A DNA stretch of 21,230 nucleotides from CAZFRF01 sp964540925 (GTDB lineage Bacteria; Patescibacteriota; Microgenomatia; Levybacterales; UBA12049): positions 1 to 21,230 of the forward strand of contig CAZIOR010000011.1 of the NCBI GenBank assembly GCA_964540925.1. Reading direction: 5' to 3'. Below are positions 6,900 through 14,234 of this stretch, one piece after another. Within the stretch, counting starts at the first letter, position 1, and each line of letters opens with the position of its first letter. The translations under genes were made by a program, and so were the position numbers. The notes below the pieces were generated by a model. It worked only from the letters and a program-made list of their open reading frames with translations, searched no databases and was not told the origin of the DNA.

Positions 6900-7306
6900 T
6901 ATATTCTCCTCTTTTTCTCTGCCCTAGGTCCATTGTGTGGAATAGGCGTAACATCAGCGATCATAGAAATTGAAAGTCCTGCAGACTTAATTGCTCTTAA
7001 AGCTGAGTCTCTTCCACTTCCAGGACCTTTAACAAATACTTCTACTGATTTTAAACCTTTAGCTAAAGCTTTTTTAGCTGCTGCTTCCATAGCGGTTGTA
7101 GCTGCAAATGGAGTAGATTTTCTTGTTCCCTTAAATCCAGATGCACCTGCGCTTGACCAAGAAATAACTTCACCTTTATCATTTGTAATGGTTACTAAAG
7201 TATTATTGAAAGTTGCCATAACAAAAGCTTTTCCTTTTTCAGAAACTACTAAATTGCTTTTCTTAACCTTTGCTACTGCTTTTTTATTTGTTTGTTTTTG
7301 TGCCAT
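6899..7306 (-). CDS. rpsK: 30S ribosomal protein S11
   Basis: A 135-residue S11 (uS11) lining the mRNA exit path of the 30S platform. TFNNTLVTITNDKGE, GFKGTRKSTPFAA, VKGPGSGRDSALRAI and the C-terminal DVTPIPHNGPRAEKKRRI are the family signatures. The ATG at 7306 is chosen because it starts one base after the rpsM stop (TAATATG) and gives the normal length; a longer frame starting inside rpsM would need a non-ATG codon and adds 18 non-homologous residues. Confidence 0.96.
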   Translation of the reverse strand: MAQKQTNKKAVAKVKKSNLVVSEKGKAFVMATFNNTLVTITNDKGEVISWSSAGASGFKGTRKSTPFAATTAMEAAAKKALAKGLKSVEVFVKGPGSGRDSALRAIKSAGLSISMIADVTPIPHNGPRAEKKRRI

Positions 7307-7307
7307 A

Positions 7308-7703
7308 TTACTTACCTGCCTCTGTTGCTTTGATTGCGTCTTCTTTCTTGATTGCACCAATGGTTACTCTCTTACCTCTTTTTGTTCTAGCGTTAGATTT
7401 TGTTCTTTGTCCTCTAACTGGTAGGTTTCTGGAATGCCTTACTCCCCTATATGCTCCGATTTCCCTAAGTCTTTTAATATTTCCAGAAACTTCTACTCTC
7501 AAATCTCCTTCGATTTTATAACTTTCTAAAACCTTAGCAATTCTTTTTTGCTCATCTTCTGTTAAAGCTTTAATCCTGGTTGCTGCGTTAACTTCAGCTT
7601 TCTTTAAAATATCAACAACGTTTCTTCTACCAATTCCATAGAGATAGGAAAGTCCTATATCTACTCTTTTTTCGTCTGGTAAGTTAATTCCTGAAATACG
7701 CAT
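7308..7703 (-). CDS. rpsM: 30S ribosomal protein S13
   Basis: A 131-residue S13 (uS13), which contacts tRNA and bridges to the large subunit. It starts MRISGINLPDEKRVDIGLSY and has YGIGRRNVVDILKKA (helix-turn-helix region) plus the C-terminal YRGVRHSRNLPVRGQRTKS. It follows rpmJ by 3 bases, as in the usual infA-rpmJ-rpsM-rpsK-rpsD-rpoA order. Confidence 0.97.
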   Translation of the reverse strand: MRISGINLPDEKRVDIGLSYLYGIGRRNVVDILKKAEVNAATRIKALTEDEQKRIAKVLESYKIEGDLRVEVSGNIKRLREIGAYRGVRHSRNLPVRGQRTKSNARTKRGKRVTIGAIKKEDAIKATEAGK

Positions 7704-7706
7704 AAA

Positions 7707-7820
7707 TTATCCTTGTCTTTGCTTGTGTCTTGGATTATCACAAACAATTCTAAGGACTCCTCTCCTCTTTATAATTTTACATTTTGCACATCTTGGTTTA
7801 ACACTTGCTTGTACTTTCAT
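7707..7820 (-). CDS. rpmJ: 50S ribosomal protein L36, zinc-binding form
   Basis: A 37-codon gene starting MKVQASVKPRCAKCKIIKRR. C11, C14, C27 and H32 form the zinc-ribbon set of the C+ form of L36 (bL36), and the ending HKQRQG is typical. It lies between infA (2 bases) and rpsM (3 bases), exactly where L36 is expected. L36 is a late-assembling protein of the 50S subunit. Confidence 0.96.
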   Translation of the reverse strand: MKVQASVKPRCAKCKIIKRRGVLRIVCDNPRHKQRQG

Positions 7821-7822
7821 GT

Positions 7823-8038
7823 TTATAATCTAAAGGTAATTCTACCTTTTTCCCTGTCATATGGCGTCATTTCGACTCTCACTCTGTCTCCTGGAAGAAT
7901 CTTGATGAAATGCATCCTCATTTTTCCAGATAAATGGCAAAGTATAATTTGTCCATTCTCAAGTTCAACTCTAAATAATGTATTAGGTAAAGATTCTCTT
8001 ACTATTCCTTCAACTTCTATTGATCCCTGATGAGCCAT
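7823..8038 (-). CDS. infA: Translation initiation factor IF-1
   Basis: A 71-residue OB-fold protein, the normal IF-1 length. It binds the 30S A site during initiation and assists IF-2 and IF-3. EVEGIVRESLPNTLFRVELENG and CHLSGKMRMHFIKILPGD followed by RVRVEMTPYDREKGRITFR are characteristic. It is the first gene of the alpha-type operon, with a strong promoter upstream and a short hairpin (8051-8066) in its leader that places AAGG in its loop. Confidence 0.97.
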   Translation of the reverse strand: MAHQGSIEVEGIVRESLPNTLFRVELENGQIILCHLSGKMRMHFIKILPGDRVRVEMTPYDREKGRITFRL

Positions 8039-8089
8039 AAAATATAAATCCTAAATCCTTATTTAGAGAATTTAGAATTCTTGAGCTTA

Positions 8090-8118
8090 ATTATAACAAA
8101 TGCGCATAAAAAGAGCAA
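8090..8118 (-). promoter_or_regulatory. Promoter of the infA-rpmJ-rpsM-rpsK-rpsD-rpoA operon
   Basis: On the minus strand TTGCTC (8118-8113), a 17-base spacer and consensus TATAAT (8095-8090) with an extended TGT just before it. The expected start is near 8083, giving a leader of about 45 bases. The remaining sequence between 8119 and 8160 shows nothing else recognisable. Confidence 0.8.
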
Positions 8119-8160
8119 CTAATATCGGATTGATGTTAAAAGAAGTTTAAGAATATTTAT

Positions 8161-8508
8161 TTAAGGAATAAGTTTTCCTAATTCTTGATCTGCCTCAACC
8201 GAATTTACATAAGAAATTCCGCTTACTGGAATAAATTCAATAGTTGACGCTCCACCAGGTACGACCTTAGCAAGTAAGCTAAAATTTGGCCTAACTACAC
8301 TTGCAAAACTTGGCTCAACAGGATCTCTTCTTACCTGAACGGATTCTACAATTCTTCCCTCTTCATCTTTTTTATGAACAGCAACCTCTCCTATTGTTAC
8401 TCCGTGCAAAGCAGCTAGTCTTTGAATATGAAATCTTGCCCTACTAGCAACGCCTTCTTGAGACAACATGTGCTCTGCTCTATTTTTACCAAAAACCTCA
8501 ACTAACAT
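8161..8508 (-). CDS. Hypothetical protein between map and infA
   Basis: An open frame of 115 codons that I do not recognise. Codon use (AGA for Arg, GTT/GTA, GAA) resembles the neighbours and the product has a normal soluble-protein composition with no membrane segment, signal peptide or obvious metal motif. The N-terminal half is charged and helical-looking (KNRAEHMLSQEGVASRARF); the C-terminal half is richer in Val, Pro and Gly, suggesting beta structure. Its own promoter (8521-8550) starts just upstream. It interrupts the usual map-infA adjacency. It could be a lineage-specific small protein with a role in translation, but function cannot be inferred from sequence alone. Confidence 0.7.
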   Translation of the reverse strand: MLVEVFGKNRAEHMLSQEGVASRARFHIQRLAALHGVTIGEVAVHKKDEEGRIVESVQVRRDPVEPSFASVVRPNFSLLAKVVPGGASTIEFIPVSGISYVNSVEADQELGKLIP

Positions 8509-8520
8509 AATCCACAGACT

Positions 8521-8550
8521 AATATAGTTTAAGAATTAAATCCTTGTCAA
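8521..8550 (-). promoter_or_regulatory. Promoter upstream of the 115-codon hypothetical gene
   Basis: On the minus strand a consensus TTGACA (8550-8545), an 18-base spacer and TATATT (8526-8521). The predicted start is around 8514, only about 6 bases before the ATG at 8508, so the mRNA would be almost leaderless. Its -35 box lies immediately beyond the map stop codon. Confidence 0.7.
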
Positions 8551-8555
8551 TAAGA

Positions 8556-9305
8556 TTATGGAGTTAAAATAAGAGGACCATTTTTAGTAATTGCAAGAGT
8601 TCTTTCGTATAAGCCTCCTAAGCTTCCGTCTTTCGTTCTTAGTGTCCAACCATCACTGTCCATAACTAAATCAGGTTTTCCCATGTTATAAATTACCTCA
8701 ACTGCAATTACCATTCCTTCTTTTAAAAGGGGTGTTTTTTCAATTTTGGAATATAAATATCCTGGAATCTCTGGTTCTTCATGAAGTTCTTTTCCAACTC
8801 CATGACCAACTAAACTCTCAACAACTGAATATCCATTATTCTCAACAATTCCTTCAATTGTGACTGAAATATTACCCACTCTATTTCCTACAACTGCTTG
8901 CTTAATAGCTTCGTTTAGGGCAAGCTTGCCAATTTTTAAGAACTTCTCGGTTTTTTCATCGACTTTTCCTACAATTACCGTTTCTGACATATCTGTATGG
9001 AAGCCACCAAGAAAAACTCCACAATCAATACCAATAATATCGCCATCCTTTAGTTTATATTCAGAGGGAATACCATGAACCACGGCATCGTTAGTGGATA
9101 CGCAAATAGTATATTTATACCCATCTACTCTTTTAAACCCAGGCTCTCCGCCTTTTTCAATAATTAGTTTTTCAGCTAGCCTATCAAGCTCTATCTCAGA
9201 AACTCCAGGTTTTACATGTTTTACTAATTCCCACATTACATCTGAAAGAATTTTTCCACCTGCTTGCATTACTTTTATTTCATCTTTTGTTTTTATGTTA
9301 ATCAT
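8556..9305 (-). CDS. map: Methionine aminopeptidase, type I
   Basis: A 249-residue dinuclear-metal enzyme that removes the initiator Met from nascent chains after deformylation. Ligands are all present: D94 (IDCGVF), D105 (FHTDMSE), H168 (GHGVGKELHEEP), E203 (AVEVIYN) and E234 (YERTLAIT), with substrate-side H77 (VHGIPSEY). No N-terminal zinc-finger extension. It overlaps the end of cmk by 8 bases with no clear Shine-Dalgarno motif. With def at the other end of the window, both N-terminal processing enzymes are tied to the ribosomal protein genes. Confidence 0.97.
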   Translation of the reverse strand: MINIKTKDEIKVMQAGGKILSDVMWELVKHVKPGVSEIELDRLAEKLIIEKGGEPGFKRVDGYKYTICVSTNDAVVHGIPSEYKLKDGDIIGIDCGVFLGGFHTDMSETVIVGKVDEKTEKFLKIGKLALNEAIKQAVVGNRVGNISVTIEGIVENNGYSVVESLVGHGVGKELHEEPEIPGYLYSKIEKTPLLKEGMVIAVEVIYNMGKPDLVMDSDGWTLRTKDGSLGGLYERTLAITKNGPLILTP

Positions 9306-9978
9306 ATTTTTTTAACTTATTAATAATTAAATCTACTGTTTCTTGTTCATTTAAATTACTATTGTCTAATACAAAATACCCATCTTTTTCAGGATCTTTT
9401 GAGAGAGGACGAATTTTCCTTGACCAATCTCTTTGGTCTCTAGCTCTCAACTCTTCTAATACGTCATTTTGCGACTTTATTATACCGTGTTTTTCATATT
9501 GTTGCTGTCTTCTTTTTGCCCTAGTATTTAAATCAGCAGTTAAGAATATTTTTAACTTTGCCCAAGGAAATAAAATTCCAATATCTTGACCATCTAAAAT
9601 TACTATTCTCCCCTCATTTATTAGTTTTTGAACTAATTCTTCTTGTTTCTTAGACAAATCATCTCTAACCTTTGCATGCACTGCAATATCAGGAGTAGCA
9701 TGAGAAACATCTGGCATTTTTATTCTCTTGGTCACATCTTTGCCATTTAAATAAATATCTTCTCCCTTAAAATCAATATTCATTTCTGACAAAACTTTAT
9801 CTACTTCATCTTCATTATGAGTATTAATATTTTTTTCAAGACAAATTAAAGCAAGAGAGCGAAACATATTTCCTGAACTTAAAAATATTCCTGATAATTT
9901 ATGGGCAAGACTTAAGGCAATTGTTCCCTTTCCTGCTGCTGGTGGACCATCTAAAGCTATTAAATATCCCTTATTCAT
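9298..9978 (-). CDS. cmk: Cytidylate kinase
   Basis: A 226-residue P-loop kinase phosphorylating CMP/dCMP. P-loop GPPAAGKGT (11-19); the DGQDIGILFPWAKLKIFLTA stretch and the following RAKRR match the DGRDIGT..FP.A.LKIFLTA core that separates Cmk from adenylate kinase; DVSHATPDIAVHAKVRDDL matches the CMP-binding insert region. It directly abuts adk (TAA then ATG, no gap) and overlaps map. Having cmk beside adk in the spc run fits nucleotide supply. Confidence 0.94.
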   Translation of the reverse strand: MNKGYLIALDGPPAAGKGTIALSLAHKLSGIFLSSGNMFRSLALICLEKNINTHNEDEVDKVLSEMNIDFKGEDIYLNGKDVTKRIKMPDVSHATPDIAVHAKVRDDLSKKQEELVQKLINEGRIVILDGQDIGILFPWAKLKIFLTADLNTRAKRRQQQYEKHGIIKSQNDVLEELRARDQRDWSRKIRPLSKDPEKDGYFVLDNSNLNEQETVDLIINKLKKYD

Positions 9979-10512
9979 TTATAAGAGGCTACCTAGGATT
10001 TCATTATTAATTTTTGTAATTTCTCTTTCCCCATCTACTTCAATAAGTAAACCTTTTTTCTTGTAATAATCTAAAACTGGTTCGGTTACATTATGGAAAA
10101 GATCAATTCTTTTTCTGATTGCCTTTAAAGTTTCATCATCTCTTTCTTCTTCTCTACCTGAAAGTCTCCATAATGCTTCTTTATCTGAAACTCTTAAGTA
10201 AATTACTCTGTCAATTTCATCCTTAAACTCTTCTGCTTGATGAACAGTACGAGGAAAACCATCTAGAATATAACCACTAGCATATGCTGGTTTAGCTAAG
10301 TATTCTTCAACTATTTTTAAAGTTCTTCCATCAGGAATTAAATAACCTGCATTAACTGTTTCCTTAATATATCTTCCCTCTGGCGTATGCTCTTTTGCCA
10401 TATCTCTAAAAATATGGCCAGTGGAAAGATAGGGAAGTTTTAATTTTTCTGAAAGAAGATTACCTTGTGTAGATTTTCCTGCACCTTGAATACCAATTAA
10501 TATTATTTTCAT
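9979..10512 (-). CDS. adk: Adenylate kinase, short lidless form
   Basis: A 177-residue P-loop kinase interconverting ATP + AMP and 2 ADP. P-loop GIQGAGKST (7-15), AMP-site LSTGHIFRD (29-37) and DGFPRT (84-89) are typical. The LID domain, about 30-40 residues in most bacterial enzymes and often zinc-bearing, is replaced by a short loop around residues 117-127 (RLSGREEERDD). The start overlaps the secY stop by 4 bases (ATGA), with AAGGA about 9 bases upstream. The secY-adk order is classical. Confidence 0.93.
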   Translation of the reverse strand: MKIILIGIQGAGKSTQGNLLSEKLKLPYLSTGHIFRDMAKEHTPEGRYIKETVNAGYLIPDGRTLKIVEEYLAKPAYASGYILDGFPRTVHQAEEFKDEIDRVIYLRVSDKEALWRLSGREEERDDETLKAIRKRIDLFHNVTEPVLDYYKKKGLLIEVDGEREITKINNEILGSLL

Positions 10513-11795
10513 TTCGAATATCCTTCGTAATTGCGCATAACTAGCTGTGACTCAATAGATTTAATCGTTTCCAAAACAACAGAAACAACGATTAATATTC
10601 CAGTTCCACCTAAAGCTAGGTTTTGAATATTAGTAAAAAATCTTGCAAGCTCAGGAAAAATGGCAATAATACCCAAAAACAAAGCACCAGCTAGTGTTAT
10701 TCTCGTCAAAATATAATTTAAATAATTAGCAGTTGGCGTACCTGGTCTAATTCCAGGAATAAAACCACCATATTTTTGAATTTCATCTGCAATCTTTTTT
10801 GGATTAAATACAACTGCTGTATAAAAATATGTAAACCCGACAACTAATACAAAATAAACTAAGTTATACAAGAAACTTGTAGGACTAAACCAAACAGTAA
10901 CGCTGGTTCCAATCGCATGCAAAATATCATTCTTAGAAACGGTTAAGTAATTAGCAACTAAAGTAGGAAGTAAGACTAAGGACACTGCGAAAATAATTGG
11001 AATGACTCCAGCCTGATTGAGCCTAAGCGGTAAATGAGTTGATTGTCCACCATACATCTTATTACCTCTTACTCTTTTAGCATAATACACAGTAATCTGA
11101 CGCGTTGCCTCATTAATTAAAACAATTGAAGCAATAACTCCAACTCCAATAACTAAAAAGACAATGATATTAAAGAAATTTTGAGAGTTTACCGTTGATG
11201 CAGTTTGTGAGAAAACAACTGGAAGCCTGGAAACAATTCCTGCAAAGATTAACAATGAGATTCCATTACCCACGCCTCTTTCAGTAATTAACTCTCCCAT
11301 CCAAACCAAAAGCATTGTCCCTGCAACCATCGTAATAATTAAGGAAATTAAACTAAAAATAGATAAATTTGAAATAATCCCTTGGTTTCTAAGTAAAGCA
11401 TACATTCCGATTGCTTGAAGTGCCGCCAAAGGCACTGTAATCATCCTGGTATATTGATTTATCTTTTGTCTGCCTGCTTCTCCTTCTTTTTGCAACGCTT
11501 CAAGTTTAGGGAAAATCATTGACAAAAGCTGCAAGATAATCGAAGCATTGATATATGGGTTTAAACCTAATGCCATAACCGAGAAATTAGCTAAAGTTCC
11601 TCCGGAAAAAACATCAAGTAAGGCTAAGAATTGGTTTGAAGCAAATAAAGATTGAAGTTGGGCTACGTTTACTCCTGCAACTGGAATGTGAGCAAAAACT
11701 CTAGCAACTACGAAAATAAAGAGGGTAAACAAGATTTTTTTTCTAACATCTGGTGATTTGATGCTATTTCTAAATACAGCTAAAATTCTTTCCAT
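10509..11795 (-). CDS. secY: Protein translocase subunit SecY
   Basis: A 428-residue polytopic membrane protein, the pore of the Sec translocon, with about ten hydrophobic segments. Recognisable parts: VFAHIPVAGVN near the first periplasmic turn, GLNPYINASIILQLL (TM2 region), NGISLLIFAGIV, AGVIPIIFAVSLVLLP (TM7) and the cytoplasmic C5 loop NPKKIADEIQKYGGFIPGIRPG, which contacts SecA and the ribosome. It is the only gene here ending in TGA; two codons later TAA follows in frame. It starts 4 bases after the rplO stop. Confidence 0.98.
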   Translation of the reverse strand: MERILAVFRNSIKSPDVRKKILFTLFIFVVARVFAHIPVAGVNVAQLQSLFASNQFLALLDVFSGGTLANFSVMALGLNPYINASIILQLLSMIFPKLEALQKEGEAGRQKINQYTRMITVPLAALQAIGMYALLRNQGIISNLSIFSLISLIITMVAGTMLLVWMGELITERGVGNGISLLIFAGIVSRLPVVFSQTASTVNSQNFFNIIVFLVIGVGVIASIVLINEATRQITVYYAKRVRGNKMYGGQSTHLPLRLNQAGVIPIIFAVSLVLLPTLVANYLTVSKNDILHAIGTSVTVWFSPTSFLYNLVYFVLVVGFTYFYTAVVFNPKKIADEIQKYGGFIPGIRPGTPTANYLNYILTRITLAGALFLGIIAIFPELARFFTNIQNLALGGTGILIVVSVVLETIKSIESQLVMRNYEGYSK

Positions 11796-11799
11796 TGTG

Positions 11800-12237
11800 T
11801 TACTCTATTTTTCCGCCAGCTTTTTCAATCTTTTGTGCAGCTTTTTTGGAAATAGGTAATTTAATTATATACGATTTTGTAATTTTTCCATCGCCCAATA
11901 TTTTTACTCCATATTCTTTTGCGTCAGCTTCTTTAACAATCTTTGCAGCAACTAAAGACTTAATATCAACAACTGTTCCTTCTTTTAATACTTCAAGGAA
12001 TTTAAGATTAACAATTACTGGAATTTTTCTATATGAATTGTTTTTATCTTTTCCTCTTCTAAAAGGAAGTCTTTTGATAAGAGGTAATGCTCCACCTTCA
12101 AATGATAAAGCTCTGCTACTTCTTGCGTTTTGTCCCTTAGTTCCTCTTCCAGAAGTTTTTACTCTTCCAGAACCATGACCTTGTCCAAGTCTTCTTTTTT
12201 TATTTTTAATTGTTTTAGTTAAGCTATGTAATTTCAT
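11800..12237 (-). CDS. rplO: 50S ribosomal protein L15
   Basis: A 145-residue L15 (uL15). GHGSGRVKTSGRGTKGQNAR near the N-terminus and ALPLIKRLPFRRG are characteristic of the 23S-threading extension; the C-terminal globular part has VKILGDGKITK and KKAAQKIEKAGG. Its ATG shares a base with the rpsE stop (TAATG), leaving no room for rpmD (L30), which normally lies between the two. Confidence 0.97.
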   Translation of the reverse strand: MKLHSLTKTIKNKKRRLGQGHGSGRVKTSGRGTKGQNARSSRALSFEGGALPLIKRLPFRRGKDKNNSYRKIPVIVNLKFLEVLKEGTVVDIKSLVAAKIVKEADAKEYGVKILGDGKITKSYIIKLPISKKAAQKIEKAGGKIE

Positions 12238-12743
12238 TATTTCTTACCTTTCCTTAATATCTCTTCCCTTTTATATCTAGCTGCAAGTCTTTTTAGAGCT
12301 TCCATAGTACCATAAACGTTACTAGATTTATTATTTGTTCCCAATACTTTAGAGGAAATATTTTGAATACCTGCTAAAGATACAACGCTTCTAACAGCTC
12401 CTCCTGCGATAACACCACTACCGACTGGAGCAGGTTTTAATAGGATCTTTGCTGCACCTAGTTTAACATAAACTTCAAAAGGAATTGTTCCATTAATAAT
12501 AGGAATTGAAATTGCGTGTTTTTTGGCAAGACTTACGCCTTTTTTCATAGCGAGTGATACATCTCCTGCTTTACCAAGGCCAACGCCAACTTTTCCATTT
12601 TTATCTCCAACTACCATTAAGACTGAAAAACCAATTTTATTTCCACCTTTGGTTTTCTTGGAAACTCTGTTAACTTGAACAATTTTTTCTTCAAAACCAT
12701 CAGCTGGCTTTTGCATTTCAAAATTTTTAAAATTTCTATCCAT
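12237..12743 (-). CDS. rpsE: 30S ribosomal protein S5
   Basis: A 168-residue S5 (uS5), involved in mRNA entry and decoding accuracy. Double-stranded-RNA-binding-like N domain: VNRVSKKTKGGNKIGFSVL and VGDKNGKVGVGLGKAGDV; C domain: KPAPVGSGVIAGGAVRSV and NVYGTMEALKRL. Starts 2 bases after the rplR stop (TAATTATG). Confidence 0.97.
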   Translation of the reverse strand: MDRNFKNFEMQKPADGFEEKIVQVNRVSKKTKGGNKIGFSVLMVVGDKNGKVGVGLGKAGDVSLAMKKGVSLAKKHAISIPIINGTIPFEVYVKLGAAKILLKPAPVGSGVIAGGAVRSVVSLAGIQNISSKVLGTNNKSSNVYGTMEALKRLAARYKREEILRKGKK

Positions 12744-12745
12744 AA

Positions 12746-13084
12746 TTAAAACTTAAGGCCTCCTTCTCTTGCGCCTTCTGCTAGTGCTTTTACTCTTCCA
12801 TGATATTTATATGAACCTCTATCGAATACAACTTCAGACACTTTTTTAGCCAATGCTTTTTTAGCTAAAACTTTACCCAATTCTTTAGCTTTTTCTGTTT
12901 TATTGGCTTTAACTGTTATTTCTGATTCAGATACACCAACAATTGTATTTGCTTTATTATCATCAATAATTTGAGCATAAATATATTGATTAGATCTAAA
13001 GACTGAAAGCCTTGGTCTTTCAACGTTTGTTCTTACTTTTGCTCTAACTCTATTTTGTCTTGAAACTTTTTGTACTGTTTTCAT
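12746..13084 (-). CDS. rplR: 50S ribosomal protein L18
   Basis: A 112-residue L18 (uL18), which binds 5S rRNA together with L5. RPRLSVFRSNQYIYAQIIDD and the C-terminal FDRGSYKYHGRVKALAEGAREGGLKF match the family. The ATG at 13084 is chosen: it gives family length, lies one base after the rplF stop (TAATATG) and has AGGAG 9 bases upstream. An upstream GTG inside rplF would add only six unrelated residues. Confidence 0.96.
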   Translation of the reverse strand: MKTVQKVSRQNRVRAKVRTNVERPRLSVFRSNQYIYAQIIDDNKANTIVGVSESEITVKANKTEKAKELGKVLAKKALAKKVSEVVFDRGSYKYHGRVKALAEGAREGGLKF

Positions 13085-13085
13085 A

Positions 13086-13646
13086 TTATTTAGCTCCTGC
13101 ACCAGCTACTGCTTTAGCAGCCTTTCCAACTTTTCTTCTAATTCTTTCACCTACATATTTAATACCTTTTCCTTTATATGGTTCAGGTGGTCTAATTGCT
13201 CTAATTCTAGCTGCTGTATCTCCAACTACAACCTTATCCATACCCATAATGGTAATTACGTTTTCTTCAACTTTAAATGTAATTCCTGGTTTACCCTTGA
13301 TAACAACTGGATGAGAAAAACCTAAAGATAAATTTAACGTATCTCCAGATCCAGATGCTCTATAACCTACTCCGGTTAATTCAAGCTTTGTCTCAAATCC
13401 ATCAGTTACGCCTTTAACAAAGTTTGCAATAGTTGCTCTAGTTAAACCAAAAAGCGCACTTGTTAGTTTATCATTTTCTTTAACCTGACCAACGATTATT
13501 TTATCTTCTGCTTGCTCTACTTTAATACCTGCTGGAATCTTAAAAGACATTGTTCCTTTTGGACCAGCAACGTTAATAACGTTGTTTTCAACGGTTACTG
13601 TAACTCCTGGTTTAATAACGACTGGCATTTTACCAATTTTACTCAT
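13086..13646 (-). CDS. rplF: 50S ribosomal protein L6
   Basis: A 186-residue L6 (uL6), built of two repeats and located near the factor-binding site. It begins MSKIGKMPVVIKPGVTVTV; the C-terminal repeat carries PPEPYKGKGIKYVGERIRRK, the L6 signature. The ATG at 13646 lies 2 bases after the rpsH stop and fits family length; a TTG three codons upstream overlaps rpsH and is less likely. The C-terminus is Ala/Gly/Lys-rich. Confidence 0.96.
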   Translation of the reverse strand: MSKIGKMPVVIKPGVTVTVENNVINVAGPKGTMSFKIPAGIKVEQAEDKIIVGQVKENDKLTSALFGLTRATIANFVKGVTDGFETKLELTGVGYRASGSGDTLNLSLGFSHPVVIKGKPGITFKVEENVITIMGMDKVVVGDTAARIRAIRPPEPYKGKGIKYVGERIRRKVGKAAKAVAGAGAK

Positions 13647-13648
13647 GT

Positions 13649-14041
13649 TTACCAAATTGCGAAGAGAACTTCTCCGCCGACTCCTTTCTTATTTGCCTCA
13701 AATGAACTCATAACTCCTTGGCTAGTTGAAACAATTACTGTTCTTTTGCCTCTTTTTCTAATTTCCATAATCTTTGAAACCGGTGCATAAACTCTTAAGG
13801 ATGGTTTAGAAATAACCATAACATCTGTTAAGACTGGGATTCTATTTTGATATCTAATAACAGCTCTTAATTGTTTTTTGCCTTCAACTTCTTCTTCTTT
13901 AATATTTTCTAAGAAACCTTCTTTAACTAAAACCCTACCTATTTCTTTATTAATCTTTGAATAAGGAAGCACAACTTCTTTTCTTTTAGCGATTGCGCTA
14001 TTTTTTACTCTAATAATAAAATCTGAAACTAAATGATTCAT
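13649..14041 (-). CDS. rpsH: 30S ribosomal protein S8
   Basis: A 130-residue S8 (uS8), a primary 16S-binding protein and, in E. coli, the translational repressor of the spc operon. DFIIRVKNSAIAKRKEVVLP at the N-terminus and ISTSQGVMSS-type motif (here VSTSQGVMSSFEANKKGVGG, 108-127) at the C-terminus are the family signatures. It follows rpsN by 6 bases. Confidence 0.97.
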   Translation of the reverse strand: MNHLVSDFIIRVKNSAIAKRKEVVLPYSKINKEIGRVLVKEGFLENIKEEEVEGKKQLRAVIRYQNRIPVLTDVMVISKPSLRVYAPVSKIMEIRKRGKRTVIVSTSQGVMSSFEANKKGVGGEVLFAIW

Positions 14042-14047
14042 ATATTT

Positions 14048-14233
14048 TTACCAAGTAGATTTTACTACTCCTGGTAATTCTCCTTTCTGTGCGAGCTCTC
14101 TGAAACAAATTCTACAAATACCAAATCTGCGCATATAGCCTCTTGATCTTCCACAGATTCCACAAATATTCTTTTCTCTTGTAGAGAACTTTTGTTTTTT
14201 ATTAAATTTTACAACGTTTGATTTTTTTGCCAT
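14048..14233 (-). CDS. rpsN: 30S ribosomal protein S14, zinc-binding type Z
   Basis: A 61-residue S14 (uS14) with a zinc ribbon: C24, C27, C40 and C43 (CGICGR and CRICF), and the ending GELPGVVKSTW. The short length and four cysteines mark the zinc-dependent form. Its start is one base after the rplE stop (TAATATG) without an evident Shine-Dalgarno motif. No zinc-independent paralogue occurs in the window. Confidence 0.97.
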   Translation of the reverse strand: MAKKSNVVKFNKKQKFSTREKNICGICGRSRGYMRRFGICRICFRELAQKGELPGVVKSTW

Positions 14234-14234
14234 A

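Noticed and set aside
7307..7360. Longer rpsK frame starting inside rpsM
   Set aside because: It needs a non-ATG start and adds residues with no S11 similarity; the ATG at 7306 fits the TAATATG junction pattern.
6873..7424. Plus-strand open frame of 183 codons covering rpsK
   Set aside because: It lies antisense to S11 and parts of S4 and S13, which have clear family matches.
10509..10511. Reassigned UGA codon, as in some CPR groups (UGA read as Gly)
   Set aside because: All proteins are full-length with the standard code and use ordinary Gly codons. The one TGA stop (secY) is not decisive alone because TAA follows two codons later, but no in-frame TGA is needed anywhere.
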